Assembly: GCA_903813345.2 (NCBI GenBank)
Contig: CAIIXF020000012.1
Location: 10,002,432 to 10,066,431, forward strand
Direction of reading: 5' to 3'
Source: Owenia fusiformis
Taxonomy: Eukaryota; Annelida; Polychaeta; Sabellida; Oweniidae
DNA length: 64,000 bases
In this document: positions 1-12,900 of the stretch, piece after piece
How positions within the stretch are numbered: the stretch's first letter is position 1
Layout: the number at the start of each line of letters is the position of its first letter
The notes under the pieces: generated by a model
Seen by the model: the letters and a program-made list of their open reading frames with translations, nothing else
Database searches by the model: none
What the model was told of the DNA's origin: nothing
Program-made: the position numbers and the translations under genes

Positions 1-529
1 GAAAATGTGACTTCTAGCTCGGGGAGATTCCCCATAGACCCCATGCTATAAAATCACAAAAAATGAAATATCTTTTCTTTTAGTGGACGGATAATATTTT
101 GCTTTACTGGACATATTTTCATTAGTATAAGTATCAGACGCATAAGGGTTATATGAAAATTGAGCCACTTAAATTGATAATATTCAAGTTTAGGGGAACT
201 TTCTTATATACCTGCCATGTTAATTGACCCGAATCAGCCACCTGGTGGTGAAACTGGTAACTACCTACTCGCATTTGGGTAATTGAAAGCTATTTTTCCA
301 AATGTTCAATCAGTTATGTTATGAAGGAGTGTGGCATTTTGCTGAAAGTCTTGAAATTGCTACCTTTTCAATGGACACACAATTATATCAGAGATCAGAA
401 CCAAAATTATGTATATTCTCTCCTGTATTATTACATGGCAGAGAAATAATGTTTCGCATACATGCAGAGCATCAGCAAAACAACAAACAATTAACCCGTA
501 AAACAAAAAATCAGCGATGACTCTATCAA

Positions 530-690
530 TTTCATTCAATATACCATAAAGCCACGTACTTTCCTAGCGTATCTCTTCCTTGCAACGATATGTCATCCAT
601 TCGCATGGGATAATGCTTGGTCGAATGGTCATATTTTGCACAGTGGGCAAAATCGGCAATCGCCTCGCGGACAACTTTAAAAATCACTGA
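530..690 (+). repeat. Copy of the 52.6-kb mariner-type terminal repeat
   Basis: The stretch running through 'ccataaagccacgt', the following 'atatgtcat..cattc' and the 'tttgca..gtgggcaaaat' region closely follows the left arm of the inverted-repeat element at 52598-53589 (around 52680-52790 and again 52870-53000). It looks like a partial or decayed copy of that family. No partner arm was found nearby. Confidence 0.45.
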
Positions 691-1419
691 AGTCTGTGCA
701 TGGGACCAGCTGCTATTGAAAGAAAGTTTTCATAACCATGCTCAACATGCAAGATTGCATTCCATGCATTCAATTATCCATATGACCACCATTTCTATAC
801 TGCTTCGCTCTCGTGGAGTAAACTTTTTACTTTTCGTGGAATATTTCTTGTGGTAATTCATAGTAAGCCTATATCATCACCATCATCCAGAAATGATCAA
901 CATCCAAAATTATTTGACAATTCATTCATACTAAGGCGTTGAGAATAAATTGAATTCATAACTGATTATACTTGCCATCAAAAATGGTTGCAGTGTATCG
1001 ACACACGATTCAAGTGCATTTAGTCCCAAATTATGTTGAACAGTCCAATCCCAAACTCCATTACACAGCATTTACTTGCGAGACAATAATATCAATAGCT
1101 CGTATTTCCATATTTTCACCTGATGATTCCAGATTGAAACAGACACGTAATCATTTTAATGTTTTATTTTCGTCATTAAAACCTATAAAATAAGATACCA
1201 AAAGACAACTATGCTGTATTTTATGAAAAATGTATCTACACTATACTCAAATGACATTTGTATATATCTGGTTGCATTTGTTTTGGTTAATCAAATGTGT
1301 AGGCTCTTATATTTAGATGTTTTTCTGCCATGTTATTTTCCAAAAAATAACATGGTTGGAACATGACGTTACAGGTTTATTGCACATCAATAAATGAATG
1401 TGAAATATACAAAATGTTA

Positions 1420-1740
1420 TAGGTGTACAATGGAATATTTTTCCATATATAAGGATTCTGTGGTCTTTTGATTCCCTATTTTTGTTTGATTTATAGACGA
1501 AAATGAAACATTTAATGCAGCTGTAGGTATATTCACTGGTGATCCACTCGATTACGCTGGTTACCGAAACGGTTCGTTTTGGTGACAAAATGTCGGAACG
1601 TCGAAGGTACGATTTTTCTTTTTTGCTTATTTCGCTCGTTGTAGGCAGAATCCCCACGACATTTTTCTAACAAACGTGTTTCAGTATCGTTACGTTGTTT
1701 TATGAAAGACAACATTGTAGTTGCTGTTATTCATTGTAGT
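1420..1740. repeat. Dispersed repeat shared with 3.4-3.8 kb and 62.3 kb
   Basis: The part containing 'gtggtcttttgatt' and 'gacgaaaatgaaacatt' is matched at about 62330-62390. The part from about 1575 ('ggtgacaaaatgtcggaa') to 1700 is matched forward at about 3400-3500 and, on the other strand, at about 3615-3760. These are members of one dispersed repeat family; no coding content is evident. A 60-codon minus-strand open frame here is best explained as part of the repeat. Confidence 0.4.
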
Positions 1741-3289
1741 TGAAGTCACGGGCGTTCTAATGATTTAAAAAATGTTTTCTACGTTTTCGTACTTCTTGTA
1801 ATGTCATCTCTCCTATGAACTTTAAGTCAGTGTTGACTTGTACATGCAATCACAAAACCAAAGACATCAACTGTCTCTCAATATCAGGAAGAGAACATGT
1901 GGGTGTAACAAGGTATTCATACAAGAGTGCTAACTACCTTGTACCACTTGTAGTTTCCCGTGTCATGAATTTTTATTCAGTAGAACCATGGGCTCTATCA
2001 GAGGCGGTAGAGCCCATGGTAGAACACTGGAAAATGTAGGACATCGAGGATTACTGAGACATGGCGTTACTTTGATGTGCAAATCCCGCGCAGGTGATAA
2101 ATACATGCATCGAGACAGCAAAATTGTAGAAGTTTATGTATGTTGTTGATTCATGTATCCAATGAGTCCTCATTACGCACACGTTTGTCTGCGGAAAACA
2201 TGCACCGAAGTATGTAACCAAAGGGTTTTTCCCACGATGGTATGCTGAATATCTCGAGTCACTTAATTGAAATTCAATAGATTTTCATTCAATGTTGATG
2301 ATTTTCCCTATAGACATGGCTTCATACGAAAGCACATATAGTATACTATGTGGTTGTTCTGCAAGCTGTTAATTAACACTTTATGTTCACCATTTATTGT
2401 TATTATCACAATGTAATTTTTTATCGGTTACTCAAGATATCGTTTTACAAGATAGAGCAATTCACTCAGGACAATCAAGTATTTTATTTCCCAGTTACAT
2501 GTATGTATGGGAACCGGATGAGAACCAATAATAACACGGCGCACATTTTGCAGGTTGATTGACTTTATAATTAGCTCAATGCAAACTGCAATCAGACTCC
2601 AATCGTTGCTACAATTAACATAATTAACTAGCTGCATAATAACAAATTGTAACCAATAAGAGCCAGTAATTAACTTGAAGTATGGTTGCGGTTTCAATAG
2701 ATTAAGCGGTAGCCGTCATTTGAAATAAATGTACAGGTTTCATCATCATGGAATTCGAATAAAATATCTTTAATGATTTGTCATAGTTGCCATTACTGTA
2801 TTTTGACAAATATCAGAAAATATTAGCTGCCATATATAGTATGAATTATAAAATGTTGTACTAGATCCTTACATTTTTCAAATAGTTGCCTATTTGTATA
2901 TTGTTTCGATTTATCAACTCATCGTATCTTATATATTAGTTTTACTTAAAATGTGATCATTTAACATACGGTAATTCTTTTGAACGTTTTCAACAAATTG
3001 TACAGTCCTTTCTCCAGTTCTAATGTTTGGGAATGTTTCATTCTCGTTTGCGTTGTCTTCAAAAGTGACATTTTCATGGCTCTCATTCACATGCGCACAT
3101 ACTCGTATATTGTTATATTGTTGTATTTGTTATTGTTATCGAAAATTAGTTTTAGATTATGTAAGAAAATGTTCAATTTGGATAATATGTAATTATCATG
3201 TACAGGATGGAAATTGACAAACTCTCACACATTAAACTACTGCACTCTTCAAACAACATGTAGTTACTGAAAAGTACTCGTTTATGCCC

Positions 3290-3790
3290 TGGTCACACTT
3301 CCTCCGATTTTCACTACGGCGCCCGGCCGATTGAGTATTTTGTTTAAAATTAAATACAATATTGAACAAAACACTCAATGACCCAGGCATTAGTGACAAT
3401 ATGTGGGGACATCGAAGATTTAATGATGTTTCTTTTGCCTTATTTCACGATCTGTAGATTTTTTAGCAAAAACGTATGTGTCAGAGTATGTTTAAGGGAA
3501 TATGCAAGTTTGTGATGAACGATCGTTCAAAAGACGACAGTCTCATCAATATAATATCTCACTAGACGTATTACGTAAACGGTAGGATGATTCTATTGTC
3601 TTCTGAATTATCTGTTCGCAAAAAATGGTGTTCTTATTAAAGCATATGAAACTGACAAACGTTCGTAATAAAAATGTCCTCGAAACAATTCGTGAAATAA
3701 GGAAAAAGGAAATCTTAACTTCGAGATGACATGACGATATTTTGTTACCTAGTTTGAAGAGTACAGTGTAGTTCGATTGAAGTAGCTCCG
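3290..3790. repeat. Inverted-repeat (MITE-like) element
   Basis: The sequence around 3395-3490 (a 'gacatcgaag' start followed by 'ttttgccttatttcacga') reappears in reverse complement at about 3620-3760 ('cgtgaaataaggaaaaa'). This gives two arms around a roughly 130-bp centre. A related single arm lies at 1575-1700. No target-site duplication was resolved. Confidence 0.4.
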
Positions 3791-4779
3791 ATGAGGCTAC
3801 ACAGATAATTAATTGTTGCAGAATATCATCAACATGACATATAGTATTGTCCGGATGTAATTAAATAACAGTTGTAGTATATGTAGAATAGAATTTTGAA
3901 TAAAAAGATATTATATATGATAATTGATAAATCTGAATGTGCATTTTGTTTGTTCAATTAAGTAAGCTTTAGATTTATTTTATTTGAGACAGAATGCAAA
4001 AACAGCATAGTACGAGAGATGAGCAATCCGGTTTGGTGAATGGCTTCTCGTATTGGAAATGATTATTAGCAATTGTTATATTCAATTATACTCAAAAATG
4101 GAAACCGACCTTTATATAACTCATATAACGGATGATCACACTTGACAATTGTCATATCCGTCTATATGCATTGCTTATGTTTAATACTTAACTTTATCCA
4201 ACGATTATTGTGTAATCTGTACAATAACACCCATTGATGTTTCTGATATTCTCGTGTGCTACTCATACGGCTGATATCGTATATGTACAGCCATTTTGTA
4301 AACTTGAATGACATGTTTTAATTTTATGAATTATTGAAAATCAACGTGTGATCAAAACCTAATACAAGATCATTTTGCCTCTTAGGTATGAAATATTTAA
4401 GGTCAACTCAGGAATAAAACATATCACTCAAAATAATCTGGGTTTTGGATTAAATCATCATTGTGAAAAGCTGTATTTCATTTGGAGAGAATATTGTAAT
4501 GCATTTTATGAATGGATTTTGGCAGTATTTAATATTTGACTAAAGTTTTATTTCCATTTTCATCTCCCATAAGGATCCCAATTCCCCTTATCCTCTAGTA
4601 GTCACTCCCGAAACTAATCAAAATATTGTTCTTAAAAACCTTTTGTTATCGAAACATAAATCGATATCTTAAACAAATCAAAAATGCCAATCAATAAAAA
4701 GAACCAATGAAATAATTAATAAAGCAGACATCACTAACGGCTTTTCGAGGAGGGGAAATATGAATATGAATTCGGGTAT

Positions 4780-5190
4780 ATGAGCTGGTATATGAGGTTC
4801 TGGTTGTTTAGATTATCCCAAAGTCAATATAATACAATTCCCCAAGATCTCGAGGCATGGGTTTCAAGGACAGATATAGAATGGAACCGACTACAGATTG
4901 GTATTTTTATCCCATACCACTCTGATGGCGACGATTAACACTGATGGCGAGCGGCGGAGATTCTGTAAGAGACAGAATCAAAACATCTGCCCGCTTAGCA
5001 AGAAAGTAAAGATTCCTGCCACTTGTCGAAAGTACATAGAAATTATCCTATATAAGGTTCGAGATATTTGGATTATCCCGAGGCCAATATACACTTCTAT
5101 AATGATAACAATATATCTGCCCGAAGATCGTACCTGTAGGTCCCGAGGGTAGACACATTATATTGGCCCAGGGATAATCCCAATATCCTT
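4780..5190. repeat. Decayed foldback elements of the 'ggattatccc' family
   Basis: Two segments, about 4790-4870 and 5045-5190, carry the motifs 'ggattatccc', 'gccaatata' and, in inverse orientation, 'gggataatcc' and 'atattggccc'. The same arms form a much cleaner palindrome at 18466-18604. These look like older, diverged copies. A short plus-strand open frame over the region (4898-5152) is treated as chance. Confidence 0.45.
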
Positions 5191-7501
5191 AACTGACTAT
5201 AAGATGATCTGTTTATTCCCCCAACAATCTTGCTCAACTAGTTACATTGTTCAATTGGCCGAGTTCAGAAAAAATCAACCGTAGGGATTTTTTTAGAATA
5301 GTCATGTCAAGTTTTGTTTTCTTGACCGTAGTAGGATTTTCCTGTTCTTTCAATCAGATATTATCTACATTTACATTTTCGTATCTTTGATCATTTACAG
5401 GGAAGAGTACAGTCTATTCCTTCCCTTGTTTCAATCAGCAAACAGATCGCGATCGTCTTCATTTTTTGCCATTCCACCAACTTACGAACGGCGATTGTAA
5501 CGTAGCGGGCAGATATAAAACACCCGTTCAGGCCGAGACGTTAAGCTGTATCTGCCCGCTGACCGTGAACTATGATTAAATTAAAACGGATGTTTGAGGT
5601 GTGTAAACGAACCAGGATACGCAAATAACACATATGAAGCTACATTTTGATAAATCCGCAACACGAGACTGGACTCCGATTATAATATGTTGAATTTAAT
5701 TCATTCGTTTTACTATCTACATCAAGGGAAAGATCAATACCCGGTGATTTCAGCGGGAAGTGGCATTTCGTTCAGTGGATGAGCTGCGCGCGCACGCATA
5801 AATGTGATTATCCAATATAATTAGGGGAGGGCTATTTGAAATAGTTTTTGGTCTTAGGCGCGACCCAGGGCTGATGTCTTAAGGACATTTCGTTGAAAAT
5901 GAGCCATTCGGCTGATAATTGGTGAGAGTTTGCGATCTTATAATGTATAACTGTTACTCAGACACATATTTTGACACGATTCTGTTGGAAATAAGCTTTG
6001 AACCGAGAGATATTCACGATTGATATGCACATTTTTGATTGTGCCATTGCTTTTCCATTGCACAATCCATGTATTGATAGAAGAAACATTAATAATGCAG
6101 ATTGGTTTACCTTCAATACATGGCAGACACTACATATCGGTCTATTAATACCAGTTTGTGCCTTAAATAGTTTTATATTTCCATCCACGGCCTGGAGCCT
6201 GGGTGTGTTTGTCTCTTATGTGTATGCTTGTGCATGGACTTCTAATCACTAGCAGAATTTAACATGATGCAAACTCGACATTATAACTCATGCTGTAACA
6301 TTTTGACTTCGCTGGAAAACAATAGGAATTATTTTTCTTGCCAATCAATCATGAATCACAATCAAAATTTCAGAATGATCATAGCCCATGGAATGATCAA
6401 TCAGGCAATGGTCCAAATCAAGTTATAACATTATATGATATTCAGCAAGAAGTCCGGTAGAAATACAGAATATTTAAACATCAAAGCTGAGAGTTAAAAG
6501 CTAATCTGTCAATTTTCTGTCTGCAAAAGAGGGTTCACATTTGACACAATAACAGACTGAGGCTTTGAAATCTAGGATTCCCCAGGGAAATATGACGTCA
6601 TACTAATTAGCATAAGGATTTCCCTATTGGCATGGGTCGAGCCTTGTTCGAAAACACAATCCATAAATACATGCTAATTTCTAAGGAGATAGGAAGTGTA
6701 TAACGTGTTTATCGATTTTGTTTAAAGATTTAATCAATTATCAAATTGTTTAAGTGGATAAAGTGGTCAAACTTGCTTCAATTCATAGCGAAATCGACGG
6801 ATAGAAACTGACCGAATTCCCGATATCCTACCCCGTATTACTGTAGGCTATAAGCACAGTGACCTACAGAGGGCGCTATCACAAACAAGTACTGCACGAA
6901 CCGATAAATTCCCGGGTATTGTAACGCCCTTGTCTACATATTCCCTTTTGACTTGAAAACAATGAAACGGTGCTTCCCTCTTTAAAATAATTAATCATTA
7001 AAAGCGTATAAAACTTGAAAAATAACTAGTCAATCCCCGGGAATCTGAGCCAAAGGTCTCAAAAACATATTTCTAGGGGCGCGCCTTTCATTTATTTTCA
7101 TTTTCTAAGATTTCTGATAACTAGGTATCTTACAACTGTGACACTTTGCTTCTATCTTATAAGGCATTGCAATGATTGAATCACAAGTAAAGGGTCTAAC
7201 CTTAAAAAATGAGTTCATGGCTTTGCTAAATATGTTCTGTCTTTTGATATATCAAAATCCACCTCATTTCCAAAAAAGTGTCAAAATTCCATGATGATAA
7301 CTTATAGAATAAAAGAGTTGCAGCATTCTAAAAAGCTCTCCTTAATGGGGGTACACCTTTAATTTCATAAGATAAGATTTCAATGAGTTTTGGAGTATAA
7401 TGGCACAAACGATAATTCGAACGATAATTATAATATGTAACTATGATGTCCATTTCCATTTTACTTTCTCTACAACTACAAAAAACACAAATACCACTTA
7501 C

Positions 7502-8313
7502 CACATATTAATGTATTTGCATCACAATATAAATCGGTTTTACAACTTTCTTTGCGTTCACAAATGCCCCCGAGGCCTTTCTTTTTCCTACAAGAACCAG
7601 CTTTACACCACCTATTAGCGGAGCAGTCACTGTCATCGACGCAATCAGCCGATTCATATTCTAAAAATGTGGAAATAGAGCATATTATGAGGAACATCGC
7701 GCTTTTAAGAGCGACATACGCTGAAAAATACAGAATTTAATACCAGGATAAAAGAACATGTATCGAATTTAAATTATTTGTATAAAACAAATAAATCCTC
7801 TTGACAAAGTTTAACTGTCCTTTACAATCAATGTATTATCTCTTAAAAATAAGGAATTTTGGATTTAATCCAGATATATCATATCATATAGAAACATGTC
7901 ATTCTATTAAGAGAAAAAGAACTGTTCATGGTTCAGAACTTGCGGGATACCACTGCCCACTGACCGTAAGGCGATTGAGATATGACACTGAAAAAATGAC
8001 ATGCATTGCCCACACATAAGCACAATTATTACTAAATATGATATGTGTTTTATTTCATTATAACATTGCTAGAAGTTCCCTATGACCAGAATCAATGAAT
8101 AAGCCATACACAAAGAAATGCGTCTTTTATCTATTCATGAAATGAAAGAAAATGTAAAACATGATGATAATGCATTTTGTATCATATAGTACTAGATCAA
8201 CCAATATGATAACTTGAGTATGAGTATTTATATGTAGTTATAAGATAAAGTAACATACCTTCGATGTTGATGCAGACTATTATAAATATAGAAAGATACC
8301 ACATTTGCTTCAT
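7502..8313 (-). CDS. Secreted cysteine-rich protein, Dickkopf/colipase-like pattern (5' two exons, partial)
   Basis: Two exons on the minus strand fit together. Exon 1 (8313 to 8259) starts at ATG and encodes a signal peptide (MKQMWYLSIFIIVCINIE), ending at a GTATGT donor in phase 1. Exon 2 (7660 to 7502) follows a TTTTTAG acceptor and ends at a GTAAGT donor, again phase 1. Exon 2 encodes eight cysteines in the order C-x5-C-x5-C-x4-C-x9-C-x5-C-x5-C-x6-C, two similar four-Cys halves with acidic residues between the first two cysteines. This spacing resembles Dickkopf N-terminal or prokineticin/colipase-type disulfide domains, but I cannot name the family; a secreted peptide or protease-inhibitor-like role is equally possible. 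The 3' exon(s) should lie at lower coordinates and were not found. Confidence 0.6.
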
Positions 8314-8321
8314 GACGGCAA

Positions 8322-8640
8322 ATTCTGTTAAAACCAAAGGCAGTGAAAAGATATGCTCTCAAACACTCAAGTCTTGGTTCATAGAGACAGACCTTTTTAT
8401 ATAACCCTATAATGTAAAAATACAAATTTTGTTAAAAACCAAAGGCAGTGAAAATATATGCTCTCAAACACTCAAGTCTTGGTTCCCAGAGACAGATCTT
8501 TTTTATATAACCCTAAAATGTAAAAATACAAATTCTGTTAAAAAACAAAGGCAGTGAAAATATATGCTCTCAAACACTCAAGTCTTGGTTCCCAGAGACA
8601 TACTTTTTTATATAAGCCTGAAATGTAAACAAGTACATAC
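8322..8640. repeat. Three tandem copies of a ~107-bp promoter segment
   Basis: A unit starting with 'aattctgttaaaa.caaagg' and containing 'cactcaagtcttggttc' and 'tttttatataa.cct' is repeated three times in direct orientation (starts near 8322, 8428 and 8536). Copies 2 and 3 are almost identical; copy 1, next to the signal-peptide exon, is slightly diverged. Each unit carries a TATA-like element in the orientation of the downstream minus-strand gene. Confidence 0.75.
8390..8403 (-). promoter_or_regulatory. Candidate TATA box of the cysteine-rich gene
   Basis: Read on the minus strand the site is TATATAAAAAGG, about 80 bp upstream of the start codon at 8313. That allows initiation near 8365-8370 and a leader of about 50 nt. 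The same TATA-like stretch recurs in the two upstream tandem copies (near 8501-8512 and 8608-8618). Assignment rests on motif and spacing only. Confidence 0.4.
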
Positions 8641-9385
8641 GCAAATTACTTCATTCATGGAGACAGAGAATTTTTGGTATAATTTTCCATAGACACGCCA
8701 GAAACACAATGACGATGTTTTCTGTAATACCCACATTTTAAAACTACAACTAAGAGACTCAGAAAATGGTTTGTTCGAATTTGTCCATCGCATTCTTTAC
8801 AACGAACAGTAATACATTCTGGCAATAAACCTATACGTTATTTTGGATTTTTCGGCAAAAATTTTAAGTGAGCAGAACTTTTTTTGATTTTAGACATAAA
8901 GCTTTTTAGAGAATTAAACTTTTGATAAAATGCAGAAAAATGCATTCGTTAGCTCTGAAATGAACGTTCCTATTGGCAAACAAAAATAACGTTGGTATTA
9001 AAATCTAAAAAATCAGAATTGTTGGACTTTTCAGAAAGTAGCCATGATATGTCCAAACATCTATGTTCTACCAGTTGTAGACGTTTAAACATATGTCCTT
9101 CTAAGCGAAATTCGCAATTCGACCCCATCCTCACATCAACATTGAAATATTTGAAATCCTCATTACTGAATGAATTAAATCAGAAGGGAATGAGAATTTA
9201 TAGTGAAATGGGACGATCCAATTGCAAGAAAACCTCAAGATCAAAGATTATCCTAAGAAAGTCAGAACTGTTGGACCTTTTAGAAAATAGCCATGGTGTG
9301 GAATGATCTGATCAAAAATATTGTAGTATTGTGACAGTGTTTTTTAAACTTACTGTCGTGTTATCCCCTGTACTCCATTTAATAA
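8640..9385. other. No gene; short internal direct repeat
   Basis: A 104-codon plus-strand frame at 8992-9306 shows no family features. A roughly 50-bp segment near 9000-9055 ('tcagaattgttggact') is repeated at about 9258-9305. Another piece near 9045-9110 ('ctaccagttgtagacg') resembles the start of the duplicated block at 9.4 kb. I treat the frame as chance within repeats. Confidence 0.5.
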
Positions 9386-9800
9386 TCGTAAACGTCCTTA
9401 CCTAGATTAATAAGAATTAGATAAGAAAACGCAGATTAGTCCCTTCATTTCATCTTAGTCCAAATATGACCGTTCTACCAGTTGTAGACGTGTACAATTC
9501 ATTATGCTTCTGAACATAATTTTGCACAATGTGTATGTGTGTGAAATGTTCATAGATTCTCTAAATATCATTGCTGTTGTGCGTGGTTACCGGATATCGA
9601 CTGTTAAAACCCAGACTGATTTGTATAAATCATGTCAAATCCATATCGATGTTCAACGGTGAGATTTTATAAACTACATGTAGTACTAAATTGAAATTCA
9701 TATTCAATGTTAAAAATAGATTATATACATGTACCAATAAAACCTTAATATCAAAGTCTATTCTTTTGATTAAGCTCATTTAAAGAAGCAAAATGAACTT
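9385..9800. repeat. Dispersed duplication, copy A (partner at 19.7 kb)
   Basis: Sequence from 'tcgtaaacgtccttacctaga' through 'tatcgactgttaaaacc' and 'acatgtaccaataa' is matched in the same order and orientation at 19695-20110, with point changes and small indels. No coding content was recognised in either copy. The two copies are about 10.3 kb apart on either side of the inverted-repeat elements. Confidence 0.65.
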
Positions 9801-9942
9801 ATTGAGAAAGGTAGTATCGATATATAAAATGAATACAGGAAAGCGTTATGGTTGCTATGGTAACATGACATCACAATACTCGGGGCAACATTCCACGCAG
9901 AAAGTTACATAGACTTTAAGCATTTTGTGCATTCCATATATA

Positions 9943-12900
9943 CAGGGTGGTCCAAAAAAAATTGGAACATTTGTTAATTGAACACAAAACCTTTATTTTT
10001 CGTCTGAAATGCACCAAAATTTTACTGAGCATAGTTCAGTCACTTATCTCTCTGATGTAAAGTTTATAGGTGCAAACCACAAAGTTAATGCATTAAACTA
10101 GTCAATGTTTGATATGACCCCCTTTCCTCAAATATACACTTGTCAATTTCACCACTACTTTTTCAAGTTTTCTTTATTTCAACGCTTTAATGAACATGTT
10201 GATTGCTATACACATTTTATAAAATCATATTTAGTTGACAAGAGAGAGGTATTAACATCTATGGTTTACTAGAAAACTATTGTGTTATTGTTAACTTAAG
10301 AATATCCCAAATCATTATTTTTATTTAAGAGTAGGAAAGAAAGAACATGTAAGAGGTGAGTGATTGCATCACCTATACAGCTACTAAAGTGACAAAATCA
10401 TTGTTTTCACTTTTCAGTAAAGGGGAAACTGACCAGTTATTTCCAAGGCTTTATTCAAGATCACCTCTAAGCATATATAATATATCATTTGTGTTCTGGG
10501 AAACTCCTTTATGATATTGATATACATACAGGCCCGTAAGACACTTTTCTCCAAGGGGGGTGCGGTTTTTACTAAAGAGAATATAAAATTGTCATTTTTT
10601 GCCGCGTAAATCAAATCGCGTAAGTTAGAAGGGGGGGGGTCGGTTACTCCCTATATTGTTATTCAGCCTATTTTGTAGTATTTTATTGTTTTTAGACTAA
10701 ATATCGAATGAGCAATTTGGAGAAACACTGGAATAGGGGAGAGGTGTGCTAGAAGGGCATAAATGTTTACCCGAAACGTTTTACCATTCAAGATCACATC
10801 CAGTGATTTCTGGACAGGTGTTTTAATCAATAGAATCAATATAAAGAAATTCAGATTTTTCAATCATTTTCTTCTTATGGGAGCGAGGGGGCAGCACAGG
10901 AAAATTCTATGAATTCAAGATGCTGTTTGAGTAAATGAATGCTTTAGTTTTTGGGGTGGGGTGCCAGAAATTTTCATGATTTCATTATGTCACTTGGTGA
11001 CTGTTTAAGTGTCCAAACTGTCCAATTGTTTTGTATGGGTTGTGAGGAGTGGCCCATTCCCTGTAGAAAATTTTACACTTTTGAGATGCTTTTTGGTGCT
11101 TTCTGGGCACTTTTAAAGTGTATGAGTGAATAAAAAAAAAGGGAATTCTTTTGGGGGTGTCAAAGAGGATGAGAGGGTGAAATGTGGCCAGAGGTTGTCG
11201 CTCAGAAACATTGACCATATCAAGGTGCTATTAGATGATGTCTGGGCACTTTAAAAATGTCTGAAACAATAAGTGAAATTCAGAATTGTTTTGTGGGGTA
11301 TTTGAGGGATGGCCAACTCTCCAAGAAAATTTTACAATTTTATTATTTAAGATGCTATTTGGTGCTTCTGAGCACTTTTAAAGTGTATAAGTCATTAAAA
11401 ATATATTTTAAAAATTACTATTTTTTTAAATTTTGAGGGGAGGAGTGTCAAATGGGGTGCCAGAGGGCGAGGTGGGGTTTGGGTACCAGAGAGGGAGCAA
11501 GTGTTTGTCCCCCACATCTGTCCCCCAGAAACATTGACCATATCTTGGCACTTTAAAAGTGTGTGAGACAATACATGAAATAAATTCAGAATTTTTCTCA
11601 ATTGGTTTGTGGGGGATGTGAGGGGTGGCCCACTTTCCTAGAAAATTTAACAATCTTAAGATGCTATTTGGTGCTTTCTGGGCAGTTTCAAAGTGTATGA
11701 CTCAATAAAGAATTTGAAAAAAATCACGATAATTGTTTTTCTCAATTTTTTAAGGGTTGTCAAAGGGGGGGGGATGCCAAAGGGGGAGGTTGGGTGTTGA
11801 TGCCAGAGGGCGAGTAAAAATCATTGACTATATCAAGGAGCTATTTGATGATGTCTGGGAACTTTACTGAGACAATACACAAAATTCACAAAATTGTTTT
11901 GTGGGGGATGTAAGGGGTGGCCAACTTTCCTAGAAAAGTTTACAATTTTGATATGCTATTTGGTGCTTTCTAGGCACTTTCAAAGTGTATGACTCAACAA
12001 AAAATATGAAAAAATCACAATTTTTTTCAATTTGGGGGGTGTAAAGGGGGAGGGTGCCAGAGAGCGTGGTGGGGTGGGGATGCCAGAGGGCGAGTAAGTG
12101 TTAGTCTCATTGACTATATCAAGGAGCTATTTGATGATTTCAGGGCACTTTAAAAATGTCTGAGACAATACATAAAATGAATTCAGAACTTTTCAATTTT
12201 CTTGTTAGGGGTATGAGGGGTGACCCACTCCCTCTAGAAGATTTTACAATTCTAAGACACTATTTGGTGCTCCCTGGACACTTTCAAAGTGTATGAGTCA
12301 ATTAAAACATTTGAGAAAATCACAATTTTTCCAGTATTTGGAGTGGTGTCAAAAGAGGGGGGTGCCAGAGGGGGAGGTGGGGTGGGGATGCCAGAGGGGG
12401 GGCAAGTATCAGTCCCCCAGAAACATTGACTATATATATCAAGGAGCTACTTGATGATGTCTGGGCACTTTAAAAGTGTCTGAGACTATACATAAAATAA
12501 ATTCAGAACTTTTTCAATGTTTTGTGGGGGGTGTGAGAGGTGGCCCCATCCCCCCAGAAAATTTTACAATTTTGAGATGCTATTTGGTGCTTTCTGGTCA
12601 TTTTCAAAGTGTATGAGTCAATGAAAAAAAAAATTCAAAAAAAAATTTTCAAAAAAAGATTTTTTTTTCAAATTTTTTTTTGGGGGTGTCAAAGGGGGGT
12701 GCGGTCGCACCCATCGCACCCCCCCCCCCCCATCTGACGGCCCTGACATATATTGATATATTCAATGAATATTATCCATATTAGAACAAGAAAGGGGGAG
12801 GGGGCTCATTTACCAGTCAAAACAGACTGCCCTGGCCTCTTTCTTGAGGATATTTAATAAGTTAGACACCTAACAATAGCCATCAAAATATGCTTGATAC

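Larger units (their letters stand above)
1..7400. other. Gene-free AT-rich region with dispersed repeats
   Basis: I see no exon here that I can defend. Open frames are short, lack domain features and lie in AT-rich DNA. The stretch holds repeat pieces listed separately: a mariner-TIR-like segment near 530-690, a repeat near 1420-1740 that recurs at 3.4-3.8 kb and 62.3 kb, and a decayed foldback at 4.78-5.19 kb. A possible isolated exon on the minus strand near 6108-6190 has a GT donor after its last codon and two Cys residues, but it joins nothing convincingly. Confidence 0.6.

Noticed and set aside
4898-5152. 84-codon plus-strand frame
   Set aside because: Overlaps decayed foldback elements and has no recognisable features.
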